This document shows, piece after piece, positions 1 through 11,500 of a DNA stretch of 64,000 nucleotides. The DNA lies in NCBI RefSeq assembly GCF_037975245.1, contig NC_092576.1:26923611-26987610 (forward strand). The letters run 5' to 3'. Source of the DNA: Apostichopus japonicus. Its lineage: Eukaryota; Echinodermata; Holothuroidea; Aspidochirotida; Stichopodidae. Both the position numbers and the translations under genes were made by a program. How positions within the stretch are numbered: the first letter of the stretch is position 1; every line of letters starts with the position of its first letter. The notes below the pieces were generated by a model. The model had not been told where the DNA came from and searched no databases. It saw nothing but the letters and a program-made list of their open reading frames with translations.

Positions 1-84
1 ATGCCACTTTATTTCCTCCTACCTGAGGATGTCACTTTATATCCTCCTACCTGAGGATGTCACTTTATTTCCTCCTACCTGAGG

Positions 85-112
85 AAGTCACTTTATTTCC
101 TCCTACCGGAAG
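85..112 (+). repeat. CCGGAAG-type monomer, the CpG-bearing class (first example)
   Basis: T24G and G27A turn the CCTGAGG ending into CCGGAAG, creating a CpG at 107-108 and the octamer ACCGGAAG at 105-112. Dozens of such monomers are scattered through every block. They almost always carry T13, and in the D and K-flanking segments they often also carry T2A. The consensus monomer and nearly all other variants contain no CpG. Confidence 0.92.
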
Positions 113-196
113 ATGTCACTTTATTTCCTCCTACCTGAGGATGTCACTTTATATCCTCCTACCTATGGATGTCACTTTATTTCCTCCTACCTGAGG

Positions 197-1540
197 ATGT
201 CACTTTATTTCCTCCTACCTAAGGATGTCACTTTATTTCCTCCTACCTGAGGATGTCACTTTATTCCCTCCTTCCTGAGGATGTCACTTTATTTTCTCCT
301 ACCTGAGGATGTCACTTTATTTCCTCCTACCTAAGGATGTCACTTTATTTCCTCCTACCTAAGGAGGTCCCTTTATTCCCTCCTACCTAAGGATGTCACT
401 TTATTCCCTCCTACCTGAGGATGTCACTTTATTTCCTCCTACCTAAGGATGTCACTTTATTTCCTCCTACCTAAGGATGTCACTTTATTTCCTCCTACCT
501 GAGGATGTCACTTTATTCCCTCCTACCTGAGGATGTCACTTTATTTCCTCCTACCTAGGGATGTCACTTTATTTCCTCCTACCTAAGGATGTCACTTTAT
601 TTCCTCCTACCTAAGGATGTCACTTTATTCCCTCCTACCTAAGGATGTCACTTTATTCCCTCCTACCTGAGGATGTCACTTTATTTCCTCCTACCTAAGG
701 ATGTCACTTTATTTCCTCCTACCTGAAAATGTCACTTTATTTCCTCCTACCTGAGGATATTACTTTATTTCCTCCCACCTGAGGATGTCACTTTATATCC
801 TCCTACCTGAGGATGTCACTTTATTCCCTCCTTCCTGAGGATATCACTTTATTCCCTCCTTCCTGAGGATATCACTTTATTTCCTCCTACCTGAGGATGT
901 CACTTTTTTCCCTCCTACCTGAGGATGTCACTTTATTTCCTCCTACCTGAGGATGTCACTTTATTTTCTCCTACCTATGGATGTCACTTTATTTCCTCCT
1001 ACCTGAGGATGCCACTTTATTTCCTCCTACCTGAGGATGTCACTTTATTTTCTCCTACCTATGGATGTCACTTTATTTCCTCCTACCTGAGGATGCCACT
1101 TTATTTCCTCCTACCTGAGGATGTCACTTTATATCCTCCTACCTGAGGATGTCACTTTATTTCCTCCTACCTGAGGAAGTCACTTTATTTCCTCCTACCG
1201 GAAGATGTCACTTTATTTCCTCCTACCTGAGGATGTCACTTTATATCCTCCTACCTATGGATGTCACTTTATTTCCTCCTACCTGAGGATGTCACTTTAT
1301 ATCCTCCTACCTGAGGATGTCACTTTATTTCCTCCTACCTGAGGATGTCACTTTATTCCCTCCTTCCTGAGGATGTCACTTTATTTCCTCCTACCTGAGG
1401 ATGTCACTTTATTTCCTCCTACCTAAGGATGTCACTTTATTTCCTCCTACCTAAGGATGTCACTTTATTCCCTCCTACCTAAGGATGTCACTTTATTCCC
1501 TCCTACCTGAGGATGTCACTTTATTTCCTCCTACCTAAGG
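197..1540 (+). repeat. Cassette K, copy 1 (48 monomers, 1,344 bp)
   Basis: The cassette is an ordered run of rare variants: CCC/CCTTCC, then TTTTC, then an AGG-start monomer (365), a CTAGGG monomer, a CTGAAAATG junction, an ATATTAC monomer with CCTCCCACC, two ATATCAC monomers, a TTTTTTCCC monomer, and TTTTC/CTATGG pairs. The same order recurs five more times. This copy carries a private A-to-C change at 370 (monomer position 6). Confidence 0.87.
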
Positions 1541-2016
1541 ATGTCACTTTATTTCCTCCTACCTAAGGATGTCACTTTATTTCCTCCTACCTGAGGATGT
1601 CACTTTATTCCCTCCTACCTGAGGATGTCACTTTATTTCCTCCTACCTAAGGATGTCACTTTATTTCCTCCTACCTAAGGATGTCACTTTATTTCCTCCT
1701 ACCTAAGGATGTCACTTTATTCCCTCCTACCTAAGGATGTCACTTTATTCCCTCCTACCTGAGGATGTCACTTTATTTCCTCCTACCTAAGGATGTCACT
1801 TTATTTCCTCCTACCTGAGGATGTCACTTTATTTCCTCCTACCTGAGGATATCACTTTATTTCCTCCCACCTGAGGATGTCACTTTATATCCTCCTACCT
1901 GAGGATGTCACTTTATTCCCTCCTTCCTGAGGATATCACTTTATTCCCTCCTTCCTGAGGATGTCACTTTATTTCCTCCTACCTGAGGATGTCACTTTTT
2001 TCCCTCCTACCTGAGG

Positions 2017-2044
2017 ATGTCACTTTATTTCCTCCTACCTGAGG
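2017..2044 (+). repeat. Representative consensus monomer
   Basis: This copy matches the consensus at all 28 positions. Common variants, numbered from its first base, are: T13A (very frequent); G25A giving CTAAGG; G25A+A26T giving CTATGG; T24G+G27A giving CCGGAAG; T14C giving TTCCC; C15T giving TTTTC; C16T giving TTCTTCC; A21T giving CCTTCC; T2A; T4C; G3A; G25C; and T10A+T12C giving CTTAACTT. Endings CTGAGG, CTAAGG, CTCAGG and CTTAGG all keep a CCTNAGG palindrome (the Bsu36I site) once per monomer. The CTATGG, CCGGAAG and CTAGGG endings destroy it. Confidence 0.95.
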
Positions 2045-2072
2045 ATGTCACTTTATTTTCTCCTACCTGAGG

Positions 2073-2100
2073 ATGTCACTTTATGGCCTCCTACCTGAGG
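2073..2100 (+). repeat. GGCC-type monomer (T13G+T14G), first of eight
   Basis: Two adjacent substitutions create a GGCC tetranucleotide that the consensus monomer lacks. The other copies are monomers at 4509, 8961, 11397, 22737, 49505, 51941 and 53425. All fall in unit A type sequence. Spacings of 2,436 bp (2073-4509, 8961-11397, 49505-51941) and 1,484 bp (51941-53425) make this a reliable marker of unit A organisation. Confidence 0.93.
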
Positions 2101-4536
2101 ATGTCACTTTATTTCCTCCTACCTGAGGATGTCACTTTATTTCCTCCTACCTGAGGATGTCACTTTATATCCTCCTACCTGAGGATGTCACTTTATATCC
2201 TCCTACCTAAGGATGTCACTTTATATCCTCCTACCTGAGGATGTCACTTTATATCCTCCTACCTAAGGATGTCACTTTATTTCCTCCTACCTGAGGATGT
2301 CACTTTATTTCCTCCTACCTGAGGATGTCACTTTATATCCTCCTACCTGAGGATGTCACTTTATATCCTCCTACCTATGGATGTCACTTTATTTCCTCCT
2401 ACCTGAGGATGTCACTTTATTTCCTCCTACCGGAAGATGTCACTTTATTTCCTCCTACCTGAGGATGTCACTTTATATCCTCCTACCTATGGATGTCACT
2501 TTATTTCCTCCTACCTGAGGATGTCACTTTATTTCCTCCTACCTGAGGATGTCACTTTATATCCTCCTACCTGAGGATGTCACTTAACTTCCTCCTACCT
2601 GAGGATGTCACTTTATTTCCTCCTACCGGAAGATGTCACTTTATTTCTTCCTACCTGAGGATGTCACTTTATTTCCTCCTACCTGAGGATGTCACTTTAT
2701 TTCCTCCTACCTGAGGATGTCACTTTATTTCCTCCTACCTGAGGATGTCACTTTATATCCTCCTACCTATGGATGTCACTTTATTTCCTCCTACCTGAGG
2801 ATGTCACTTTATTTCCTCCTACCTGAGGATGTCACTTTATATCCTCCTACCTGAGGATGTCACTTAACTTCCTCCTACCTGAGGATGTCACTTTATTTCT
2901 TCCTACCTGAGGATGTCACTTTATTTCCTCCTACCTGAGGATGTCACTTTATTTCCTCCTACCTGAGGATGTCACTTTATTTCCTCCTACCTGAGGATGT
3001 CACTTTATATCCTCCTACCTGAGGATGTCACTTTATATCCTCCTACCTGAGGATGTCACTTTATTTCCTCCTACCGGAAGATTTCACTTTATTTCCTCCT
3101 ACCTGAGGATGTCACTTTATATCCTCCTACCTATGGATGTCACTTTATATCCTCCTACCTGAGGATGTCACTTTATTTCCTCCTACCTGAGGATGTCACT
3201 TTATTTCCTCCTACCTGAGGATGTCACTTTATTTCCTCCTACCTGAGGATGTCACTTTATATTCTCCTACCTATGGATGTCACTTTATTTCCTCCTACCT
3301 GAGGATGTCACTTTATTTCCTCCTACCTGAGGATGTCACTTTATATCCTCCTACCTGAGGATGTCACTTTATATCCTCCTACCTGAGGATGTCACTTTAT
3401 TTCCTCCTACCTGAGGATGTCACTTTATATCCTCCTACCTGAGGATGTCACTTTATTTCTTCCTACCTGAGGATGTCACTTTATTTCCTCCTACCTGAGG
3501 ATGTCACTTTATTTCCTCCTACCTGAGGATGTCACTTTATTTCCTCCTACCTGAGGATGTCACTTTATATCCTCGTACCTGAGGATGTCACTTTATATCC
3601 TCCTACCTAAGGATGTCACTTTATTTCCTCCTTCCTGAGGATGTCACTTTATTTCCTCCTACCTGAGGATGTCACTTTATATCCTCCTACCTGAGGATGT
3701 CACTTTATATCCTACTACCTATGGATGTCACTTTATTTCCTCCTACCTGAGGATGTCACTTTATATCCTCCTACCTAAGGATGTCACTTTATTTCCTCCT
3801 ACCTGAGGATGTCACTTTATTTCCTCCTACCTGAGGATGTCACTTTATTTCCTCCTACCTGAGGATGTCACTTTATTTCCTCCTACCTGAGGATGTCACT
3901 TTATATCCTCCTACCTGAGGATGTCACTTTATATTCTCCTACCGGAAGATGTCACTTTATATCCTCCTACCTGAGGATGTCACTTTATATCCTCCTACCT
4001 AAGGATGTCACTTTATTTCCTCCTACCTGAGGATGTCACTTTATTTCCTCCTACCTGAGGATGTCACTTTATATCCTCCTACCTGAGGATGTCACTTTAT
4101 ATCCTCCTACCTATGGATGTCACTTTATTTCCTCCTACCTGAGGATGTCACTTTATTTCCTCCTACCTGAGGATGTCACTTTATATCCTCCTACCTAAGG
4201 ATGTCACTTTATTTCCTCCTTCCTGAGGATGTCACTTTATTTCCTCCTACCTGAGGATGTCACTTTATATCCTCCTACCTGAGGATGTCACTTTATTTCT
4301 TCCTACCTGAGGATGTCACTTTATTTCCTCCTACCTGAGGATGTCACTTTATTTCCTCCTACCTGAGGATATCACTTTATTCCCTCCTTCCTGAGGATGT
4401 CACTTTATTTCCTCCTACCTGAGGATGTCACTTTTTTCCCTCCTACCTGAGGATGTCACTTTATTTCCTCCTACCTGAGGATGTCACTTTATTTTCTCCT
4501 ACCTGAGGATGTCACTTTATGGCCTCCTACCTGAGG

Positions 4537-5572
4537 ATGTCACTTTATTTCCTCCTACCTGAGGATGTCACTTTATTTCCTCCTACCTGAGGATGTCACT
4601 TTATATCCTCCTACCTGAGGATGTCACTTTATATCCTCCTACCTATGGATGTCACTTTATATCCTCCTACCTGAGGATGTCACTTTATATCCTCCTACCT
4701 AAGGATGTCACTTTATTTCCTCCTACCTGAGGATGTCACTTTATTTCCTCCTACCTGAGGATGTCACTTTATATCCTCCTACCTGAGGATGTCACTTTAT
4801 ATCCTCCTACCTATGGATGTCACTTTATTTCCTCCTACCTGAGGATGTCACTTTATTTCCTCCTACCTGAGGATGTCACTTTATATCCTCCTACCTAAGG
4901 ATGTCACTTTATTTCCTCCTTCCAGAGGATGTCACTTTATTTCCTCCTACCTGAGGATGTCACTTTATTTCCTCCTACCGGAAGATGTCACTTTATTTCC
5001 TCCTACCTGAGGATGTCACTTTATATCCTCCTACCTATGGATGTCACTTTATTTCCTCCTACCTGAGGATGTCACTTTATTTCCTCCTACCTGAGGATGT
5101 CACTTTATATCCTCCTACCTGAGGATGTCACTTAACTTCCTCCTACCTGAGGATGTCACTTTATTTCCTCCTACCTGAAGATGTCACTTTATTTCTTCCT
5201 ACCTGAGGATGTCACTTTATTTCCTCCTACCTGAGGATGTCACTTTATTTCCTCCTACCTGAGGATGTCACTTTATTTCCTCCTACCTGAGGATGTCACT
5301 TTATATCCTCCTACCTATGGATGTCACTTTATTTCCTCCTACCTGAGGATGTCACTTTATTTCCTCCTACCTGAGGATGTCACTTTATATCCTCCTACCT
5401 GAGGATGTCACTTAACTTCCTCCTACCTGAGGATGTCACTTTATTTCTTCCTACCTGAGGATGTCACTTTATTTCCTCCTACCTGAGGATGTCACTTTAT
5501 TTCCTCCTACCTGAGGATGTCACTTTATTTCCTCCTACCTGAGGATGTCACTTTATATCCTCCTACCTGAGG
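4537..5572 (+). repeat. Internal sub-repeat of unit A (1,764-bp spacing), left copy
   Basis: This stretch matches 6301-7336 at a spacing of 1,764 bp (63 monomers), including the CCAGAGG monomers (4901 and 6665) and the CTTAACTT monomers (near 5131/5411 and 6895/7175). One visible difference is CTGAAG at 5177 against CCGGAAG in the right copy. The left edge coincides with the end of the GGCC monomer at 4509. Unit A is thus itself built from older, smaller duplications. Confidence 0.75.
4901..4928 (+). repeat. CCAGAGG-type monomer (A21T+T24A), first of nine
   Basis: This rare ending marks unit A and unit B type stretches. The other copies are at 6665, 11789, 13553, 23101, 24781, 30521, 53817 and 55581. 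The repeated 1,764-bp spacing (4901-6665, 11789-13553, 53817-55581) supports a shared internal sub-repeat. Confidence 0.9.
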
Positions 5573-6300
5573 ATGTCACTTTATATCCTCCTACCTGAGG
5601 ATGTCACTTTATTTCCTCCTACCGGAAGATGTCACTTTATTTCCTCCTACCTGAGGATGTCACTTTATATCCTCCTACCTATGGATGTCACTTTATATCC
5701 TCCTACCTGAGGATGTCACTTTATTTCCTCCTACCTGAGGATGTCACTTTATATCCTCCTACCTGAGGATGTCACTTTATTTCCTCCTACCTGAGGATGT
5801 CACTTTATTTCCTCCTACCGGAAGATGTCACTTTATTTCCTCCTACCTGAGGATGTCACTTTATATTCTCCTACCTATGGATGTCACTTTATTTCCTCCT
5901 ACCTGAGGATGTCACTTTATTTCCTCCTACCTGAGGATGTCACTTTATATCCTCCTACCTGAGGATGTCACTTAACTTCCTCCTACCTGAGGATGTCACT
6001 TTATTTCCTCCTACCGGAAGATGTCACTTTATTTCTTCCTACCTGAGGATGTCACTTTATTTCCTCCTACCTGAGGATGTCACTTTATTTCCTCCTACCT
6101 GAGGATGTCACTTTATTTCCTCCTACCTGAGGATGTCACTTTATATCCTCCTACCTATGGATGTCACTTTATTTCCTCCTACCTGAGGATGTCACTTTAT
6201 TTCCTCCTACCTGAGGATGTCACTTTATATCCTCCTACCTGAGGATGTCACTTAACTTCCTCCTACCTGAGGATGTCACTTTATTTCTTCCTACCTGAGG

Positions 6301-7336
6301 ATGTCACTTTATTTCCTCCTACCTGAGGATGTCACTTTATTTCCTCCTACCTGAGGATGTCACTTTATATCCTCCTACCTGAGGATGTCACTTTATATCC
6401 TCCTACCTATGGATGTCACTTTATATCCTCCTACCTGAGGATGTCACTTTATATCCTCCTACCTAAGGATGTCACTTTATTTCCTCCTACCTGAGGATGT
6501 CACTTTATTTCCTCCTACCTGAGGATGTCACTTTATATCCTCCTACCTGAGGATGTCACTTTATATCCTCCTACCTATGGATGTCACTTTATTTCCTCCT
6601 ACCTGAGGATGTCACTTTATTTCCTCCTACCTGAGGATGTCACTTTATATCCTCCTACCTAAGGATGTCACTTTATTTCCTCCTTCCAGAGGATGTCACT
6701 TTATTTCCTCCTACCTGAGGATGTCACTTTATTTCCTCCTACCGGAAGATGTCACTTTATTTCCTCCTACCTGAGGATGTCACTTTATATCCTCCTACCT
6801 ATGGATGTCACTTTATTTCCTCCTACCTGAGGATGTCACTTTATTTCCTCCTACCTGAGGATGTCACTTTATATCCTCCTACCTGAGGATGTCACTTAAC
6901 TTCCTCCTACCTGAGGATGTCACTTTATTTCCTCCTACCGGAAGATGTCACTTTATTTCTTCCTACCTGAGGATGTCACTTTATTTCCTCCTACCTGAGG
7001 ATGTCACTTTATTTCCTCCTACCTGAGGATGTCACTTTATTTCCTCCTACCTGAGGATGTCACTTTATATCCTCCTACCTATGGATGTCACTTTATTTCC
7101 TCCTACCTGAGGATGTCACTTTATTTCCTCCTACCTGAGGATGTCACTTTATATCCTCCTACCTGAGGATGTCACTTAACTTCCTCCTACCTGAGGATGT
7201 CACTTTATTTCTTCCTACCTGAGGATGTCACTTTATTTCCTCCTACCTGAGGATGTCACTTTATTTCCTCCTACCTGAGGATGTCACTTTATTTCCTCCT
7301 ACCTGAGGATGTCACTTTATATCCTCCTACCTGAGG
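6301..7336 (+). repeat. Internal sub-repeat of unit A, right copy
   Basis: It is the partner of 4537-5572. The match ends where this copy has an A13/CTAAGG monomer at 7337 while the left copy has CTGAGG at 5573. Confidence 0.75.
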
Positions 7337-8540
7337 ATGTCACTTTATATCCTCCTACCTAAGGATGTCACTTTATTTCCTCCTTCCTGAGGATGTCACT
7401 TTATTTCCTCCTACCGGAAGATGTCACTTTATTTCCTCCTACCTGAGGATGTCACTTTATATCCTCCTACCTATGGATGTCACTTTATATCCTCCTACCT
7501 GAGGATGTCACTTTATTTCCTCCTACCTGAGGATGTCACTTTATTTCCTCCTACCTGAGGATGTCACTTTATTTCCTCCTACCTGAGGATGTCACTTTAT
7601 ATTCTCCTACCTATGGATGTCACTTTATTTCCTCCTACCTGAGGATGTCACTTTATTTCCTCCTACCTGAGGATGTCACTTTATATCCTCCTACCTGAGG
7701 ATGTCACTTTATATCCTCCTACCTGAGGATGTCACTTTATTTCCTCCTACCTGAGGATGTCACTTTATATCCTCCTACCTGAGGATGTCACTTTATTTCT
7801 TCCTACCTGAGGATGTCACTTTATATCCTCCTACCTGAGGATGTCACTTTATTTCCTCCTACCTGAGGATGTCACTTTATTTCCTCCTACCTGAGGATGT
7901 CACTTTATATCCTCCTACCTGAGGATGTCACTTTATATCCTCCTACCTCAGGATGTCACTTTATTTCCTCCTTCCTGAGGATGTCACTTTATTTCCTCCT
8001 ACCTGAGGATGTCACTTTATATCCTCCTACCTGAGGATGTCACTTTATATCCTACTACCTATGGATGTCACTTTATTTCCTCCTACCTGAGGATGTCACT
8101 TTATATCCTCCTACCTCAGGATGTCACTTTATTTCCTCCTACCTGAGGATGTCACTTTATTTCCTCCTACCTGAGGATGTCACTTTATTTCCTCCTACCT
8201 GAGGATGTCACTTTATTTCCTCCTACCTGAGGATGTCACTTTATATCCTCCTACCTGAGGATGTCACTTTATATCCTCCTACCGGAAGATGTCACTTTAT
8301 ATCCTCCTACCTGAGGATGTCACTTTATATCCTCCTACCTAAGGATGTCACTTTATTTCCTCCTACCTGAGGATGTCACTTTATTTCCTCCTACCTGAGG
8401 ATGTCACTTTATATCCTCCTACCTTAGGATGTCACTTTATATCCTCCTACCTATGGATGTCACTTTATATCCTCCTACCTGAGGATGTCACTTTATATCC
8501 TCCTACCTAAGGATGTCACTTTATTTCCTCCTACCTGAGG

Positions 8541-11500
8541 ATGTCACTTTATTTCCTCCTACCTAAGGATGTCACTTTATTTCCTCCTACCTAAGGATGT
8601 CACTTTATTCCCTCCTACCTAAGGATGTCACTTTATTCCCTCCTACCTGAGGATGTCACTTTATTTCCTCCTACCTAAGGATGTCACTTTATTTCCTCCT
8701 ACCTGAGGATGTCACTTTATTTCCTCCTACCTGAGGATATCACTTTATTTCCTCCCACCTGAGGATGTCACTTTATATCCTCCTACCTGAGGATGTCACT
8801 TTATTCCCTCCTTCCTGAGGATATCACTTTATTCCCTCCTTCCTGAGGATGTCACTTTATTTCCTCCTACCTGAGGATGTCACTTTTTTCCCTCCTACCT
8901 GAGGATGTCACTTTATTTCCTCCTACCTGAGGATGTCACTTTATTTTCTCCTACCTGAGGATGTCACTTTATGGCCTCCTACCTGAGGATGTCACTTTAT
9001 TTCCTCCTACCTGAGGATGTCACTTTATTTCCTCCTACCTGAGGATGTCACTTTATATCCTCCTACCTGAGGATGTCACTTTATATCCTCCTACCTAAGG
9101 ATGTCACTTTATATCCTCCTACCTGAGGATGTCACTTTATATCCTCCTACCTAAGGATGTCACTTTATTTCCTCCTACCTGAGGATGTCACTTTATTTCC
9201 TCCTACCTGAGGATGTCACTTTATATCCTCCTACCTGAGGATGTCACTTTATATCCTCCTACCTATGGATGTCACTTTATTTCCTCCTACCTGAGGATGT
9301 CACTTTATTTCCTCCTACCGGAAGATGTCACTTTATTTCCTCCTACCTGAGGATGTCACTTTATATCCTCCTACCTATGGATGTCACTTTATTTCCTCCT
9401 ACCTGAGGATGTCACTTTATTTCCTCCTACCTGAGGATGTCACTTTATATCCTCCTACCTGAGGATGTCACTTAACTTCCTCCTACCTGAGGATGTCACT
9501 TTATTTCCTCCTACCGGAAGATGTCACTTTATTTCTTCCTACCTGAGGATGTCACTTTATTTCCTCCTACCTGAGGATGTCACTTTATTTCCTCCTACCT
9601 GAGGATGTCACTTTATTTCCTCCTACCTGAGGATGTCACTTTATATCCTCCTACCTATGGATGTCACTTTATTTCCTCCTACCTGAGGATGTCACTTTAT
9701 TTCCTCCTACCTGAGGATGTCACTTTATATCCTCCTACCTGAGGATGTCACTTAACTTCCTCCTACCTGAGGATGTCACTTTATTTCTTCCTACCTGAGG
9801 ATGTCACTTTATTTCCTCCTACCTGAGGATGTCACTTTATTTCCTCCTACCTGAGGATGTCACTTTATTTCCTCCTACCTGAGGATGTCACTTTATATCC
9901 TCCTACCTGAGGATGTCACTTTATATCCTCCTACCTGAGGATGTCACTTTATTTCCTCCTACCGGAAGATTTCACTTTATTTCCTCCTACCTGAGGATGT
10001 CACTTTATATCCTCCTACCTATGGATGTCACTTTATATCCTCCTACCTGAGGATGTCACTTTATTTCCTCCTACCTGAGGATGTCACTTTATTTCCTCCT
10101 ACCTGAGGATGTCACTTTATTTCCTCCTACCTGAGGATGTCACTTTATATTCTCCTACCTATGGATGTCACTTTATTTCCTCCTACCTGAGGATGTCACT
10201 TTATTTCCTCCTACCTGAGGATGTCACTTTATATCCTCCTACCTGAGGATGTCACTTTATATCCTCCTACCTGAGGATGTCACTTTATTTCCTCCTACCT
10301 GAGGATGTCACTTTATATCCTCCTACCTGAGGATGTCACTTTATTTCTTCCTACCTGAGGATGTCACTTTATTTCCTCCTACCTGAGGATGTCACTTTAT
10401 TTCCTCCTACCTGAGGATGTCACTTTATTTCCTCCTACCTGAGGATGTCACTTTATATCCTCGTACCTGAGGATGTCACTTTATATCCTCCTACCTAAGG
10501 ATGTCACTTTATTTCCTCCTTCCTGAGGATGTCACTTTATTTCCTCCTACCTGAGGATGTCACTTTATATCCTCCTACCTGAGGATGTCACTTTATATCC
10601 TACTACCTATGGATGTCACTTTATTTCCTCCTACCTGAGGATGTCACTTTATATCCTCCTACCTAAGGATGTCACTTTATTTCCTCCTACCTGAGGATGT
10701 CACTTTATTTCCTCCTACCTGAGGATGTCACTTTATTTCCTCCTACCTGAGGATGTCACTTTATTTCCTCCTACCTGAGGATGTCACTTTATATCCTCCT
10801 ACCTGAGGATGTCACTTTATATCCTCCTACCGGAAGATGTCACTTTATATCCTCCTACCTGAGGATGTCACTTTATATCCTCCTACCTAAGGATGTCACT
10901 TTATTTCCTCCTACCTGAGGATGTCACTTTATTTCCTCCTACCTGAGGATGTCACTTTATATCCTCCTACCTGAGGATGTCACTTTATATCCTCCTACCT
11001 ATGGATGTCACTTTATTTCCTCCTACCTGAGGATGTCACTTTATTTCCTCCTACCTGAGGATGTCACTTTATATCCTCCTACCTAAGGATGTCACTTTAT
11101 TTCCTCCTTCCTGAGGATGTCACTTTATTTCCTCCTACCTGAGGATGTCACTTTATATCCTCCTACCTGAGGATGTCACTTTATTTCTTCCTACCTGAGG
11201 ATGTCACTTTATTTCCTCCTACCTGAGGATGTCACTTTATTTCCTCCTACCTGAGGATATCACTTTATTCCCTCCTTCCTGAGGATGTCACTTTATTTCC
11301 TCCTACCTGAGGATGTCACTTTTTTCCCTCCTACCTGAGGATGTCACTTTATTTCCTCCTACCTGAGGATGTCACTTTATTTTCTCCTACCTGAGGATGT
11401 CACTTTATGGCCTCCTACCTGAGGATGTCACTTTATTTCCTCCTACCTGAGGATGTCACTTTATTTCCTCCTACCTGAGGATGTCACTTTATATCCTCCT

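Larger units (their letters stand above)
1..1652 (+). repeat. Leading segment, copy 1 of the 'window-start' block
   Basis: This is 59 monomers. The order of variants (a T4C monomer, then an A13 monomer, a plain one, then T2A combined with CCGGAAG) is repeated with the same downstream order at 20665, 39677, 47433 and 63757. The segment contains cassette K and is rich in CTAAGG and TTCCC monomers, unlike the following unit A. Its upstream boundary lies outside the window. Confidence 0.85.
1653..8540 (+). repeat. HOR unit A, copy 1 (6,888 bp, 246 monomers)
   Basis: The barcode of variant monomers is repeated 6,888 bp downstream. Paired landmarks include GGCC monomers at 2073 and 4509 (8961 and 11397), an ATTTCAC monomer at 3081 (9969), a CCTCGTACC monomer (G at 3573 and 10461), CCAGAGG monomers at 4901 and 6665 (11789 and 13553), and a CTTAGG ending at 8423 (15311). 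The sequence match runs 1653-8456 against 8541-15344. A private C15T at 3935 distinguishes this copy. Confidence 0.9.

Noticed and set aside
85-112. CTGAAG endings as deaminated CCGGAAG
   Set aside because: CTGAAG differs from CCGGAAG by G-to-T at position 24, a transversion, not a CpG transition. It is more simply the one-step G27A form of the consensus ending or a recombinant.
840-845. GATATC palindromes as regulatory sites
   Set aside because: They arise from a single G3A substitution in a few monomers and follow HOR copy number. Nothing links them to regulation.
925-1146. 73-codon open reading frame with a 28-residue repeating peptide (also at 21589, 36737, 40601, 44493 and 48357)
   Set aside because: 28 is not a multiple of 3, so three monomers make 84 bp or 28 codons, and each frame meets the CTGAGG or CTAAGG stop in one monomer of every three. 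The frame stays open only where that monomer happens to have CTATGG. There is no promoter or unique sequence, and the copies are explained by cassette K duplication.
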